Positions 39,955 through 49,311 of a stretch of 60,279 bases of DNA are shown piece after piece. Made by a program: the position numbers and the translations under genes. The first letter of the stretch is position 1; each line of letters opens with the position of its first letter. Origin of the DNA: Myxococcales bacterium (GTDB lineage Bacteria; Myxococcota_A; UBA9042; UBA3505). Location: contig PBVT01000032.1 of the NCBI GenBank assembly GCA_002728755.1, forward strand, positions 1 through 60,279, read 5' to 3'. The notes beneath the pieces were generated by a model. That model was not told the DNA's origin. It ran no database searches and saw nothing but the letters and a program-made list of their open reading frames with translations.

Positions 39955-41916
39955 ATGGGACGAGAGCTACGACTAGGAATAATCACGACAGGCCTTGCCG
40001 GTACTTGTCTGATTTTGATGATGCGGGTCATGGCCGGTGATCTGGACAGCCCAGAGTTGATTGGAGCTGTACGAGACCTTGGTCAGGCGCATCCGCCGGG
40101 TCACCCCAGTTATGTCGGCCTATCTGCACCCTTCATGCTTTTGCCGGTCGGTGATGCCGCGTTCCGGCTGAGCTTGTTTTCTGCCTTTTGTATGGCTCTT
40201 TCCTGTGGCCTGCTGTCGATCCTAATAGATGGTATCATCCGGCGGGTACAGCCGGCTGCTTCCACCAGGGTCACTCTGGTTATCAGCGCCCTGTTTAGTC
40301 TATTAGCTGTATTGGTTCCGGGAGTCGTAGAGCAGGGGATCCGCCCCGAGGTCTATGCTTGCCATATTCTTTTGGCAGTCCTTGGGCTCCATATGCTTCT
40401 TAAGCTCAATGATGAGCCGGACAATCTACGGGTTCTTTTATCCCTTGGAATTATAGAGGGGCTGGGGCTGGCGAATCATAGTTATCTGACGACCTTATCT
40501 TTTTTGCCCGTGACCGCCTGGCTTCTTTTACGCCCACCGGGAAGGCGTATCCGGCGCATAGGGCTATGTTCAGCGGGACTCCTCGTCGGGTTGCTTCCCT
40601 ATCTCGCTCTGGCAGCGAACGATCCGGTATCCTCTCCATTTGTCTGGCATGATACGCGGACCTGGCATGGCTTTTCGAGCATGGTCAGTGCCGCCCAGTT
40701 CCAGGCTTCCGTTACGGCAGAAGCGCAGATCAGCTATCTGGCCAATATCGAGACGACATTCGAAATATTACTCGATTCCATTCATTGGCTACCTCTACTC
40801 TTCGGTGTTGGGGGGTTGAGTCTGCTACTTGTTCGACGGCGGGATATCGCGGTCATCTACGGGCTGGTTCTTCTCGGAGCGTTGTTCTCGAAGAGTCTTA
40901 TGTATATGGACCCTCTGAATCCTGACGATCGGGGATATCTGGCCCTGGGTATGTGTCTCTGGGTCCTGGTTGGTGGCGTTTTCGCGTCGATGTTGGTGCA
41001 GGCGATCATGCGGTTGGATAGCTCGACGCGATTGCGAGAGATCGCCGTTATTGGCTCTCTATTGCTCATCGGAGTGGTTCTGGTGGAGCGAGTCGTTGTT
41101 TCCCACGGGCTCGCAACTGAGGAACAGACCCGTCCGAATGAGTCCATCCGGTACGCCTTTTCTGAGCTTCCCGTAGGAAGCCTGGCTCTTACATCCTATT
41201 ACCAGCTGCATTTCTTGATGCAGTATGGCCAGCAGGTAGAAGGTCGTCGTCCCGACATAACAGAGAGCCAGCTTTCGATGGGGGGAGAAGGAGCCAATCG
41301 AGCCGATTTGAAGGAACTCTTTACGAAACGCCACCCGCAATGGGTGCAATACGCAGACCTCTTCAAACAGGAAAAAGGTTTTCCTCTCGTTGAATTATTT
41401 CAGCTCGCACAGACCCGCTCCATTCTGATGGAGCCAGATAGTGAGTTCTTTGGTTTATACCATCCGTGCCCGCCGGTTTCGCGAGAAGAGCAAACACGTC
41501 TACTGATGGGTCTTTATCCCCATATGGCGTTGAAAGGGGTCTTTTGGCATCTGTCTCCACCGGTCAATACTCCCTGTGATCCAGCCAGTTATGGTCAGCA
41601 TATGGAGCAGTTGGTTGCGGATGGACGGTATGGGGCCGGAAAGATCGTCGAGAAAATGTTGAACGACCAGCGTCTGTTCCATCTGCGTCGCGGACATGTT
41701 GGCTGTGCCCGCCGGACTACCGATCTTCTAGCAAAAGCTTTGGGCGGCCCTGTTCCCCAATTTGAATGCCAGGTGGAGTATCTGGAATCCAATCAGGGAA
41801 ACCCCAAAGTGCGAAACCCATTTATTGACCTCAGGTTTCCAAATCGGCCTTGCGAGGGGAACCCAGCGGCCTACGCTGCGTACCAAACCATACCGTGCCA
41901 AGGCCCCCTAGAATGA
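39955..41916 (+). CDS. DUF2723 multi-pass membrane protein (O-mannosyltransferase-like)
   Basis: About 653 residues from the ATG at 39955; in-frame ATGs at 39832 and 39868 lie inside the previous gene. Roughly ten hydrophobic segments fill the first ~370 residues. The loop after TM1 reads DSPELIGAVRDLGQAHPPGH and then PSYVGL, the DUF2723 signature with an Asp and the HPPGHP-type motif of GT-C glycosyltransferases. The family includes eukaryotic TMEM260 and bacterial membrane enzymes that transfer sugars from lipid carriers. The C-terminal ~250 residues are soluble and Cys-containing, probably periplasmic. Its last 86 bases overlap the convergent EamA gene. Confidence 0.8.
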   Translation: MGRELRLGIITTGLAGTCLILMMRVMAGDLDSPELIGAVRDLGQAHPPGHPSYVGLSAPFMLLPVGDAAFRLSLFSAFCMALSCGLLSILIDGIIRRVQPAASTRVTLVISALFSLLAVLVPGVVEQGIRPEVYACHILLAVLGLHMLLKLNDEPDNLRVLLSLGIIEGLGLANHSYLTTLSFLPVTAWLLLRPPGRRIRRIGLCSAGLLVGLLPYLALAANDPVSSPFVWHDTRTWHGFSSMVSAAQFQASVTAEAQISYLANIETTFEILLDSIHWLPLLFGVGGLSLLLVRRRDIAVIYGLVLLGALFSKSLMYMDPLNPDDRGYLALGMCLWVLVGGVFASMLVQAIMRLDSSTRLREIAVIGSLLLIGVVLVERVVVSHGLATEEQTRPNESIRYAFSELPVGSLALTSYYQLHFLMQYGQQVEGRRPDITESQLSMGGEGANRADLKELFTKRHPQWVQYADLFKQEKGFPLVELFQLAQTRSILMEPDSEFFGLYHPCPPVSREEQTRLLMGLYPHMALKGVFWHLSPPVNTPCDPASYGQHMEQLVADGRYGAGKIVEKMLNDQRLFHLRRGHVGCARRTTDLLAKALGGPVPQFECQVEYLESNQGNPKVRNPFIDLRFPNRPCEGNPAAYAAYQTIPCQGPLE

Positions 41917-42727
41917 TGAAGCAGGCACCGATAAGCCGGTCGCCGAGAATGGTTTCGTCAAAAAATATGACACCGCTGATCATGCCAAAAACCACCGTGA
42001 GGTAACCGAGCGATGCAATGATGGAAGCCATTCCATCGCGGTAGGCCCTCGTCATCAACGCCTGGGCGATGGTCGACGTGATACCGACGCAGAGCAGCAG
42101 GCCCCATTGGGAGGCTGTAGGCCATACCCAATAGGGGATTGTTAACGGCAGGGAGACCACCGCGCTGAATACGGCGAAGGCCATCACGATGGCGTCTGGA
42201 TGGTCCGTTGTTCGTAATTTCCGAACGAAAATATACGCCTGGCCCGCAAATAGGCCGCATAGCGCGCCAGCAATGGTACCGGCATTGACCACACTTGTGG
42301 GGTCGGCAACCAGCCATACCCCAAGAAAGCCAACCAGTAGCATGGGAGCGATCAGTGGACTGGGGCGTTCGGGTAGAAAGATCAGAGCGAGCCACCCCAC
42401 ATGTAGCGGGGAGGTGTAGGCGAGCATTACAGCGGTTCCCAGGGGAATCTTCTCAAGAGCATAGAAGTAGCAGAGCATGGCGATGAACCCACATACGCTG
42501 CGTAGAAGGAGCAGGCGTTTATGGTTCCAACGGAAGAGCGTTGTCGTATTCCGGTAGGCGATCCAAAGAAAAGGGATGCCAAGAACGCTACGAACAAAGA
42601 CGGTCTGTTGCCATGGGATGTCCGGGGCGAGGAACTTGATCAGGGTCGCCATCGCAGCAAAGCTGAGGCAGGCAAAGGCCATATAGGCGGCGCCTGCCGT
42701 GGCACGCTTCGAGGCTGTTTCGGTCAT
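41831..42727 (-). CDS. EamA/DMT-family transporter
   Basis: 298 residues with ten predicted TM helices in two five-helix halves, each a EamA repeat. The second half contains ALCGLFAGQAYIFVRKLR, and the first has QTVFVRSVLGIPFLWIAYR. Such proteins export metabolites or take up nucleotide sugars or amino acids; the substrate cannot be read. Its ATG overlaps the stop of the upstream ubiB-like gene (ATGA), and its last 86 bases are antisense to the DUF2723 gene. Confidence 0.88.
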   Translation of the reverse strand: MTETASKRATAGAAYMAFACLSFAAMATLIKFLAPDIPWQQTVFVRSVLGIPFLWIAYRNTTTLFRWNHKRLLLLRSVCGFIAMLCYFYALEKIPLGTAVMLAYTSPLHVGWLALIFLPERPSPLIAPMLLVGFLGVWLVADPTSVVNAGTIAGALCGLFAGQAYIFVRKLRTTDHPDAIVMAFAVFSAVVSLPLTIPYWVWPTASQWGLLLCVGITSTIAQALMTRAYRDGMASIIASLGYLTVVFGMISGVIFFDETILGDRLIGACFIILGGLGTVWFGTQRRPLGSPRKADLET

Positions 42728-44394
42728 GCACCGCCCGAACGTAGAATCGCAAGGGTGGTCCAGAGAGCAAAGAACCCACCCAACACCCAGAGAACCGTGG
42801 AACCGTTTTCCGCATGGCCATGGAGCATTGTAGCAGAAACAAACGACGCCGTGGTCAGTATGGATAGGACAAGCCGGTTTGTACGACGACTTTCGTGCTC
42901 CAGAATTTCTGGAAGGTTCTCGGTCGCGTTCACCACTCGTATCTGACCTCGCCGAGCCTTCTTAAGGAGGGCGCGAAGTTCCCCCGGTAATTTCCGGACC
43001 AACCAGGCCAGCTCACCCGCATCTTTCGCCAATTCCTTGGCATGACGGGCCGGATCGAGAGTGTGCATCATATAGGTCTTCAGAAGATAGGGACGCATCT
43101 CGGCCAAAGGATCGAGAGTCGGATCAATCTCCTGAGCGATACCTTCCATGGTTGTAATCGCCTTTGCGACCAGAAGAAGATCGGCCGGTAAGCGGACATC
43201 ATGGCGGACAACGACATCGAAAATCTTCTGGATGAATTTGGCGAGATCCAGCTCACCGAGATTTACATTCTCATACCGTTGTATGAGCTCTTTCAGCTCT
43301 CGCTTCAGCAGGCGTACATCGGTGGTGTCTTCGATGATGTCCAACTCAAGAAAGAGGCGAACCATCATATCGGGATCGTTCGTCAGGATCGCGACAAGGA
43401 ATGTAAGCAGTTCATCGAGTCTTTGCCGGTCTAGAACCCCCATCATACCGAAATCGATGAGTGTTACTTTGCCCCCCGGTAGAATGAAGAAATTTCCAGG
43501 GTGTGGGTCGGCGTGAAAGAAACCGTGCTCGAAGATACTACGCAGGGCGACGTGTGTTCCACGTGACGAAACAATGCGTGGTTCGACCTGCATCTCTCGA
43601 AGACCATCCACATCGGTGGCCTTTACACCATCGATAAATTCCATCGTGAGTACACGAGACGTGCAATATTTCGGGTAGGTCTTAGGCGCCGCGACCATCG
43701 GATCGTCCTCCCATAGCTGGGAGAAGCGCTCCATATTGTAGCGTTCGTTGGTGAAATCGAGTTCCTGCACCAATGCGGACGCGAATTCAGAGATAATGCC
43801 GGGGATATTGAACTTCTGTACCTCTGGTATCTTCTCGTGAAGAAGGCCAGCGAAGCCTTTTAAGATGGGAAGATCCGAGCCTACGATGCGGTCGAGATCG
43901 GGGCGTTGAACCTTTAGGACAACCTCCTCGCCGGTTTTGAGGGTCGCGCGATGCACCTGTGCAATCGATGCGGCCGCCAGCGGTTTCGGATTGAAATGCT
44001 CAAAGAGAGAGTCCAGGTCTTGCCCCAATTCCTCGACGATCTGTCTTTCGACAGCCTCTACATCAAAGGGGGGGACGTCGTCTTGTAACTTACGAAGTTC
44101 GAGAACAAGACCCATCGGAATCAGGTCGGGGCGCGTGGCCAGGACCTGACCCAATTTCACATAGGTTGGACCGAGCTCCTCAAAGCACATCCGGATTCTT
44201 GCTTCTGGAGTATGGCGTATCTTAGACGAGCTTTCGCGATGGCGGATGCTACCGGGAAGGGTAAACCAACCGCGTACTCCGGTCCGTTCTACGAGTTCAC
44301 CGAAACCGTGGCGCATGAGAACGCCCATAATCTCTCGGACGCGTCCCATATTTCGCCAGGTACGTGGTATTGCCAACATATGCCCTACTCGCAT
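42724..44394 (-). CDS. ABC1/UbiB-family kinase-like protein
   Basis: 556 residues. The family's KxGQ motif is present (YVKLGQVLATRPDL, about residues 75-90), as are the Ala-rich loop (AAASIAQVHRA), the Lys in VVLKVQRP, DPHPGNF and the DFG motif in LIDFGMMG. The C-terminus has two hydrophobic segments (SFVSATMLHG and LGGFFALWTTLAI), a TM hairpin as in UbiB. UbiB supports isoprenoid quinone biosynthesis as an atypical ATPase at the inner membrane. GAGAGG lies about seven bases before the ATG at 44394. The gene overlaps the coiled-coil gene before it by 10 bases. Confidence 0.93.
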   Translation of the reverse strand: MRVGHMLAIPRTWRNMGRVREIMGVLMRHGFGELVERTGVRGWFTLPGSIRHRESSSKIRHTPEARIRMCFEELGPTYVKLGQVLATRPDLIPMGLVLELRKLQDDVPPFDVEAVERQIVEELGQDLDSLFEHFNPKPLAAASIAQVHRATLKTGEEVVLKVQRPDLDRIVGSDLPILKGFAGLLHEKIPEVQKFNIPGIISEFASALVQELDFTNERYNMERFSQLWEDDPMVAAPKTYPKYCTSRVLTMEFIDGVKATDVDGLREMQVEPRIVSSRGTHVALRSIFEHGFFHADPHPGNFFILPGGKVTLIDFGMMGVLDRQRLDELLTFLVAILTNDPDMMVRLFLELDIIEDTTDVRLLKRELKELIQRYENVNLGELDLAKFIQKIFDVVVRHDVRLPADLLLVAKAITTMEGIAQEIDPTLDPLAEMRPYLLKTYMMHTLDPARHAKELAKDAGELAWLVRKLPGELRALLKKARRGQIRVVNATENLPEILEHESRRTNRLVLSILTTASFVSATMLHGHAENGSTVLWVLGGFFALWTTLAILRSGGA

Positions 44395-44735
44395 GACGTA
44401 TCCTCTCTAGTCGCACTGGAGTTGGTGGGTGTTGTCATCCGATGATCGAGGAGGGCGCGGAGGTCGGCTAAGAAGGTTCGCAGCTCTTGTTCTGCAGACG
44501 CCGTTTCCTGCTTTCGCTTTTCGAGCATAGCGCGCCAGGACTCTTCCAGCTCCTTCAGTTCCGACTCTGATACGATCTCCATAGCCCGTATTTTGTCGAG
44601 GACACGGGTCCCATGGTCCAGCATTTTTTCGCTCAACATCCCTGTAAGGGCATCTTCGAGCATGGTCTGTATAAGCATGCCTAGAGTCTGGCAGAGCTTG
44701 TATCTCAGGGCAAACTGTTTATGGGGCGCCGTCAT
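44385..44735 (-). CDS. phasin-like coiled-coil protein before ubiB
   Basis: 116 residues from the ATG at 44735. Mostly a long amphipathic helix with heptad features (KELEESWRAMLEKRKQETAS, AEQELRTFLADLRALL) after an Ala/Leu/Met-rich N-terminal part (LCQTLGMLIQTMLEDALTG). Small helical proteins of COG3937 (phasin-like) often precede AarF/UbiB genes, so this call follows from context. No strong Shine-Dalgarno. The gene diverges from the epimerase gene 75 bases away and overlaps ubiB by 10 bases. Confidence 0.65.
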   Translation of the reverse strand: MTAPHKQFALRYKLCQTLGMLIQTMLEDALTGMLSEKMLDHGTRVLDKIRAMEIVSESELKELEESWRAMLEKRKQETASAEQELRTFLADLRALLDHRMTTPTNSSATREDTSCE

Positions 44736-44810
44736 CGCGGAACTTCGTATTTGTCCAAGATGGCCTTGTTCGGTAGGGTGCCTGTGGCTATTTTGAATCG
44801 GGAGGAGTGC

Positions 44811-45749
44811 ATGTTGTATCTGGTCACGGGGGGCGCGGGCTTTATTGGCTCCAACCTGGTACGTCGCCTGCTCGCAGATGGGCATCAGGTACGAGTGCTG
44901 GATGATCTCTCTACGGGCAAACTGGCGAATCTTGCGCCCGTTTCGGATCAGCTAACGTTTATAGAGGGTGATGTTGCAGAGGAGGCGACCGCCAATGCGG
45001 CCGTAGCCGGAGTAGACGGTGTGTTTCACCAGGCGGCCTTAGCGGCGGTCCCTCGCTCGTTGGTGAACCCCATCGGGACCTACCGCGTGAATACGACGGG
45101 AACCTTGAATATTCTTGAAGCCTGCCGTGCAGCGGGTGGTCCGCGCGTTGTATATGCGGCTAGTTCCAGCGCCTACGGAAACCTCGAGGTGGATCGAAAG
45201 AGAGAGGATCTGCTGCCCGATCCTTGTTCTCCATACGCTGCACAGAAGCTTGCCGGGGAGATCTTCTGTAAGGTGTACACCGAGACCATGGGGGTTTCGG
45301 CAATTGCGTTACGATATTTCAATGTCTTTGGACCAGGGCAGTCTCCGGATTCGGCCTATGCGGCTGTGATCCCGGCGTTTATTGCTCGAATGCGCGTGGG
45401 GTCGTCGCCGGTGATCTTTGGAGATGGACTACAGAGCCGTGATTTCACCTTCGTGGAAGATGTTGTTTCGGCGAATATTGCGGCTATGAACGCCCCAGAC
45501 GAGGCTTGCGGCCAGACCTATAATGTGGCGTGTGGACAGCGAATTACGTTGATCGATCTCGTAGAACGCTTGAACACAATTCTGGGGACAGATCTGGCGC
45601 CAGAGTTCCAGCCCGAGCGAGCTGGAGATGTGCGGCATTCTATGGCCGACATCGGTCGTATTGCTGAGAATTTAGCGTGGAGCCCGGTGGTTTCCCTGGA
45701 AGCGGGTCTTCGACAAACGGTTGCATGGCATTTGCAGACCTTGGAGTAA
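44811..45749 (+). CDS. NAD-dependent nucleotide-sugar epimerase (UDP-glucose/GlcNAc 4-epimerase type)
   Basis: 312 residues from the ATG at 44811, preceded by GGAGGA. SDR extended fold: GGAGFIGSNLVRRLL at the N-terminus for NAD, AASSSAYGN with the catalytic Ser, and YAAQK with the Tyr-Lys pair. ALRYFNVFGPGQ and SRDFTFVEDV are typical of UDP-sugar 4-epimerases of the WbpP/GalE group. It would supply a sugar nucleotide for envelope polysaccharide. It is followed after two bases by the aldehyde dehydrogenase gene. Confidence 0.9.
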   Translation: MLYLVTGGAGFIGSNLVRRLLADGHQVRVLDDLSTGKLANLAPVSDQLTFIEGDVAEEATANAAVAGVDGVFHQAALAAVPRSLVNPIGTYRVNTTGTLNILEACRAAGGPRVVYAASSSAYGNLEVDRKREDLLPDPCSPYAAQKLAGEIFCKVYTETMGVSAIALRYFNVFGPGQSPDSAYAAVIPAFIARMRVGSSPVIFGDGLQSRDFTFVEDVVSANIAAMNAPDEACGQTYNVACGQRITLIDLVERLNTILGTDLAPEFQPERAGDVRHSMADIGRIAENLAWSPVVSLEAGLRQTVAWHLQTLE

Positions 45750-45751
45750 CC

Positions 45752-47269
45752 ATGGCCCGATCCAAAACAACGAAACAAAGCACAGTACTCGAGTCTTATA
45801 ATCCGGCGACAGGAGAGCCTCTTGGCTCGGTCCCCGTGACGTCACCGGACGAAGTCGCAGAGAGCCTTGCGCTCGCACGGCGAGCCCAGAGACGTTGGGC
45901 AAGTCTTTCCCCAGGTGAACGTGGCGCGCGTCTGAAGGAGTTCTCCAAGATTCTATTACGAGAGGCCGATGATGTATGCGCTCGTATCAGCGCCGAAAAT
46001 GGGAAAACCAGGCAGGAGGCCCTCATAACGGAGGTTCTTCCGACGGTGGATCTGATCAATTACTATGGCAAACGAGCCGATAAGTTTCTGAAACCGAAGA
46101 AGATTCCGTTGCATCTCTTCAAACACCGAGGCTCCTATATTCATTATGTCCCTCGAGGAGTGGTTGGGATCATTGCTCCGTGGAATTTCCCGTTTGCCAT
46201 TCCGATTGGAGAGACGATCTGCGCCCTCATCGCGGGTAATGCTGTGGTTCTCAAGCCAAGTGAGATGACTCCACTTATCGCTGCATATGCTCGAAGCGCC
46301 ATGATCCGGAGTGGTTTGCCAGCAGACCTCTTTCAGATCATTCAGGGCGGCCCAGAGGTTGGTAAAGCCCTGGTGGAAGCCGAACCCGATATGATCTGCT
46401 TTACCGGGTCCGTGAATGGTGGGCGAAAGGTGGCGGAGGCCTGTGGTGCGCGGCTCATTCCATGCGTGACGGAATTGGGTGGGAAGGCTCCCGCGATTAT
46501 TTGCCCCGATGCAGATATGGAACGCACCGTCAGCGCCCTGGCCTGGGGAGGTTTCGCCAACTCCGGACAGGTTTGTGCCAGCGTGGAGCGAGTCTATGCT
46601 CCTGCGTCTATTCATGACGATCTGGTAAACCGCCTGGTGAAAAAAGTGCGCGAGTTACGCCAGGGTGACCCATCGTCATTTGATACGGATGTAGGCGCGA
46701 TCTGTCTGCCACAGCAGATGGATGTGGTGCAGGAGTTGATCGACGACGCCGTCGCTAACGGTGCTGTTGTCGAATGTGGAGGAAATGCGGACTCCAGGAG
46801 TCTGGGCTATTTCTTTGAGCCAACGGTTCTGAGTAATGTGAACCAGAATATGCGAGTGGCTCGAGAGGAGATCTTTGGTCCCGTAATCCCGATCATCAAA
46901 GTCGACGATGTTGAGACGGCGTTGGAATATGCCAACGACTCCCATCTCGGTTTGACGGCCTATGTCTTCACGCGTGACCGCCGCAAAGGTCGCGCCCTCG
47001 CGGAAAAGGTCGAGGCGGGGACGGTGATGGTGAATGATGTTATGTCCACATACGGTATGCCCGAAACCCCATGGCACGGGATCAAGAATAGCGGCATCGG
47101 CTTTGTTCATTCTGAAGATGGACTGCGTGGCATGTGCCAGATGCGTCATGTTCACTACGAACGTATTCCGGGGATACGACGAGAATTATGGTGGTACCCC
47201 TATAGCCGAAAGACGTACCAGGGCATCATGAAGCTGATGCGTGTCGCCTTTAGCAAGCGGTCCCTGTAG
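45752..47269 (+). CDS. NAD(P)-dependent aldehyde dehydrogenase
   Basis: 505 residues from the ATG at 45752; GGAG lies six bases upstream. The general base Glu is in TELGGKAPA and the nucleophile Cys in NSGQVCASV. VVGIIAPWNFPFAIP and TGSVNGGRKVAEA belong to the cofactor-binding fold, and EEIFGPVIPI to the C-terminal domain. The final ~40 residues (WWYPYSRKTYQGIMKLM) are a basic-aromatic tail like that of membrane-associated or long-chain aldehyde dehydrogenases. Substrate unknown. Probably cotranscribed with the epimerase, though a shared pathway is not obvious. Confidence 0.92.
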   Translation: MARSKTTKQSTVLESYNPATGEPLGSVPVTSPDEVAESLALARRAQRRWASLSPGERGARLKEFSKILLREADDVCARISAENGKTRQEALITEVLPTVDLINYYGKRADKFLKPKKIPLHLFKHRGSYIHYVPRGVVGIIAPWNFPFAIPIGETICALIAGNAVVLKPSEMTPLIAAYARSAMIRSGLPADLFQIIQGGPEVGKALVEAEPDMICFTGSVNGGRKVAEACGARLIPCVTELGGKAPAIICPDADMERTVSALAWGGFANSGQVCASVERVYAPASIHDDLVNRLVKKVRELRQGDPSSFDTDVGAICLPQQMDVVQELIDDAVANGAVVECGGNADSRSLGYFFEPTVLSNVNQNMRVAREEIFGPVIPIIKVDDVETALEYANDSHLGLTAYVFTRDRRKGRALAEKVEAGTVMVNDVMSTYGMPETPWHGIKNSGIGFVHSEDGLRGMCQMRHVHYERIPGIRRELWWYPYSRKTYQGIMKLMRVAFSKRSL

Positions 47270-47277
47270 GTGACCAC

Positions 47278-48132
47278 CTACTTCTTTTTTCCGCCTCCAC
47301 GGAAGAAGGAGACCTTGGATTTTACCCGGTCTTCCTCTGCGCCATCCGGTTTACGTAGGATGGCTACGTCCCCTTTGTTTCGCCATAGAGGCATCTTCAG
47401 CTTCATGAAATAGACCTGCTGACCTCGTCTGGCACGCGTCTGCGATTTCCCTGAACCCGAACGTACACTGATGGTTCGTCCCACGGGGAGTTTGATGCGC
47501 GGAAATTTAACGCCTCGTCCTCGCTCATTTTCAAGCCGGAACCCACGAAGATCTCGTGTGCCCGTGGATATATTGACGATACGAACGTATTCCCCGTTGA
47601 GGTTTTTTCGGTCATCGCCGGGAGCGTCGTGGTGGAACGATGTGATATGGAACGCGCCTCGATAGCGTGGGTCGGAATTCCAGATCCCACGCTTCTCGGT
47701 GCGAGCTTCTACTTGCGCCGCAACGATACGTTTATAGGCCGCCTTGTCGATGGGCGGGATAAAGAAGGCATGAGCCCAACCTTGCCGGACCAACTCTTCA
47801 TTCAGACTCTTGCCGTCGACAAAAATCTCCGCGAGATAGCGACCATAGCGGTCTTGTGCCACCTTGCCGAAACGCACCTCTACCTTTTTATCCACGGTCC
47901 AGGAACGGGTCATCTCGGTAGCCTGTTCGGAACCGTCTTCACCACGTTCGGGTGTATTGATATGGAGAAGGCGAACACGATCGCCACTCGCTAATTCAAT
48001 CGTATCTCCATCGATGGCTTTCACGACCGGTAGCATGCGGGTCGCACCGGAGAAGTCGGTTATCTGCTGTGCCCAACTCGTTAGAGGCGCAAGTACAAAT
48101 AGAATCAGAATGATTTGGCCGATACGTTTCAT
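47278..48132 (-). CDS. secreted thermonuclease with lamin-tail domain
   Basis: 284 residues. A signal peptide (IGQIILILFVLAPLTSWA) predicts export. The SNase domain (about 30-155) has VKAIDGDTIEL, RLLHINTPERGE (Arg and Glu of the active site) and DRYGRYLAEI (second Arg), so the catalytic set of staphylococcal nuclease is intact. The C-terminal domain (about 165-275) has NGEYVRIVNIST and LRGFRLENERG, the pattern of a lamin-tail (LTD) beta-sandwich. It ends in a basic GGGKKK tail. Ca-dependent degradation of extracellular or periplasmic DNA and RNA is likely. Its ATG overlaps the stop of the upstream unknown gene. Confidence 0.9.
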   Translation of the reverse strand: MKRIGQIILILFVLAPLTSWAQQITDFSGATRMLPVVKAIDGDTIELASGDRVRLLHINTPERGEDGSEQATEMTRSWTVDKKVEVRFGKVAQDRYGRYLAEIFVDGKSLNEELVRQGWAHAFFIPPIDKAAYKRIVAAQVEARTEKRGIWNSDPRYRGAFHITSFHHDAPGDDRKNLNGEYVRIVNISTGTRDLRGFRLENERGRGVKFPRIKLPVGRTISVRSGSGKSQTRARRGQQVYFMKLKMPLWRNKGDVAILRKPDGAEEDRVKSKVSFFRGGGKKK

Positions 48133-49226
48133 TCGCCTTTTCCACTACGATCTGGTCGGTTTTTTCGATTGGTAGTTTTGGTCGGCTTCCGGACCCTTTT
48201 TTTGAGACCAAATAACGAGGTCAAATCAACGCCTGGAAGTAGCGGATCAATCTTCAGTAACCATTGCTTTAGCTGCAGCGGTGCGTCACGTTCCAGAGCA
48301 TGGTCTAGTGCCGTTCGGACTTTGGTGACCATCACCTTCGGTTTCACAAGATCGAAGTTGACATTTTCCAGCCCCAGATACCGACGAAGCGGACCGCCAA
48401 GGGACATGATGTCTTCCATTCCGAGATCATAATTGAAGGAGAAGATTCCCCCGGGCTGGACAACCAGTTCGTGGATGTCGAGGTTCATTCCCGGTGATGG
48501 CGCGTCCTGGGGACTCCGTAAGATAATTCCAGGAGGTGAGGACCCGATCTTCATAGAGCGTATGGTCCCTTCATCCAGCTCGCCTTCGGTCTGAACGGAG
48601 ATGAAGAGGGATGTGCCTTTGGCACAGAAGAGTTCAAGTTCTGCGCCATGGAGCTCGGCCTGAACGTCCATGGGTAGGACGGCGTGCAGATAGAGGTGCA
48701 GGTCCTTTACCTGGTGGGGATTCATATGGGCGATTCGCCCTTCATCCAATGGGCCGCTGGCGGATTCTCCCAACACGTTTACCAGTCGAGAGAGGTTCTC
48801 CAGAAGGTTCGGGTCGAGCGTTGGAGAATAACCGGGAGAGCGCATATCTACGGGCAAAAGTGAGCTAAAGAGCTCGTGTAGGCGGTATTCGATCTTACTC
48901 GCGGTAATGGAACCCACCAGACCAAATAGGTTTGTCCGCTTGCCTTCGGCTTCTACATGGAACGCTCCATTGGCAAACATATAGCGAAGTTGCTGGATAC
49001 GAACGTCGGGAAGAAAAGAGATCGTCGCCAGAATGCCAGGATCACAACTCAGGGTGATGCCATATCCGTCGATTGCGATGCCAAAACGAGCTTTTTTCGG
49101 CAAAATAACCCGATAGCCGCGCCCCTGATAGAGGTCGACTCGTTGTGCTACCGTAACGCTCGCTTGAAGGCTCCATAAAGCCCGGCGAGCGACGGTGACA
49201 ACATCGGATCTGTTTAGTCTGCCCAA
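48129..49226 (-). CDS. unknown conserved-looking protein, coupled to nuclease gene
   Basis: 365 residues, probably from a TTG at 49226, though no good Shine-Dalgarno supports it. No signal peptide or TM helix. The sequence looks beta-rich with alternating hydrophobic residues (RFGIAIDGYGITLSCDPGIL, AELHGAELELFCAKGT) and ends in a very basic Lys/Arg tail. No family recognised. Its stop overlaps the nuclease ATG by four bases, so the two are coupled. Confidence 0.65.
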   Translation of the reverse strand: MGRLNRSDVVTVARRALWSLQASVTVAQRVDLYQGRGYRVILPKKARFGIAIDGYGITLSCDPGILATISFLPDVRIQQLRYMFANGAFHVEAEGKRTNLFGLVGSITASKIEYRLHELFSSLLPVDMRSPGYSPTLDPNLLENLSRLVNVLGESASGPLDEGRIAHMNPHQVKDLHLYLHAVLPMDVQAELHGAELELFCAKGTSLFISVQTEGELDEGTIRSMKIGSSPPGIILRSPQDAPSPGMNLDIHELVVQPGGIFSFNYDLGMEDIMSLGGPLRRYLGLENVNFDLVKPKVMVTKVRTALDHALERDAPLQLKQWLLKIDPLLPGVDLTSLFGLKKRVRKPTKTTNRKNRPDRSGKGE

Positions 49227-49311
49227 GAGGCACCCGTTCGTAAGGATTCAACTCGCCACCCCTTATAGCGAACACATCTCTGGAATACCATGTTTTGGAG
49301 GTGAAAGTGCG

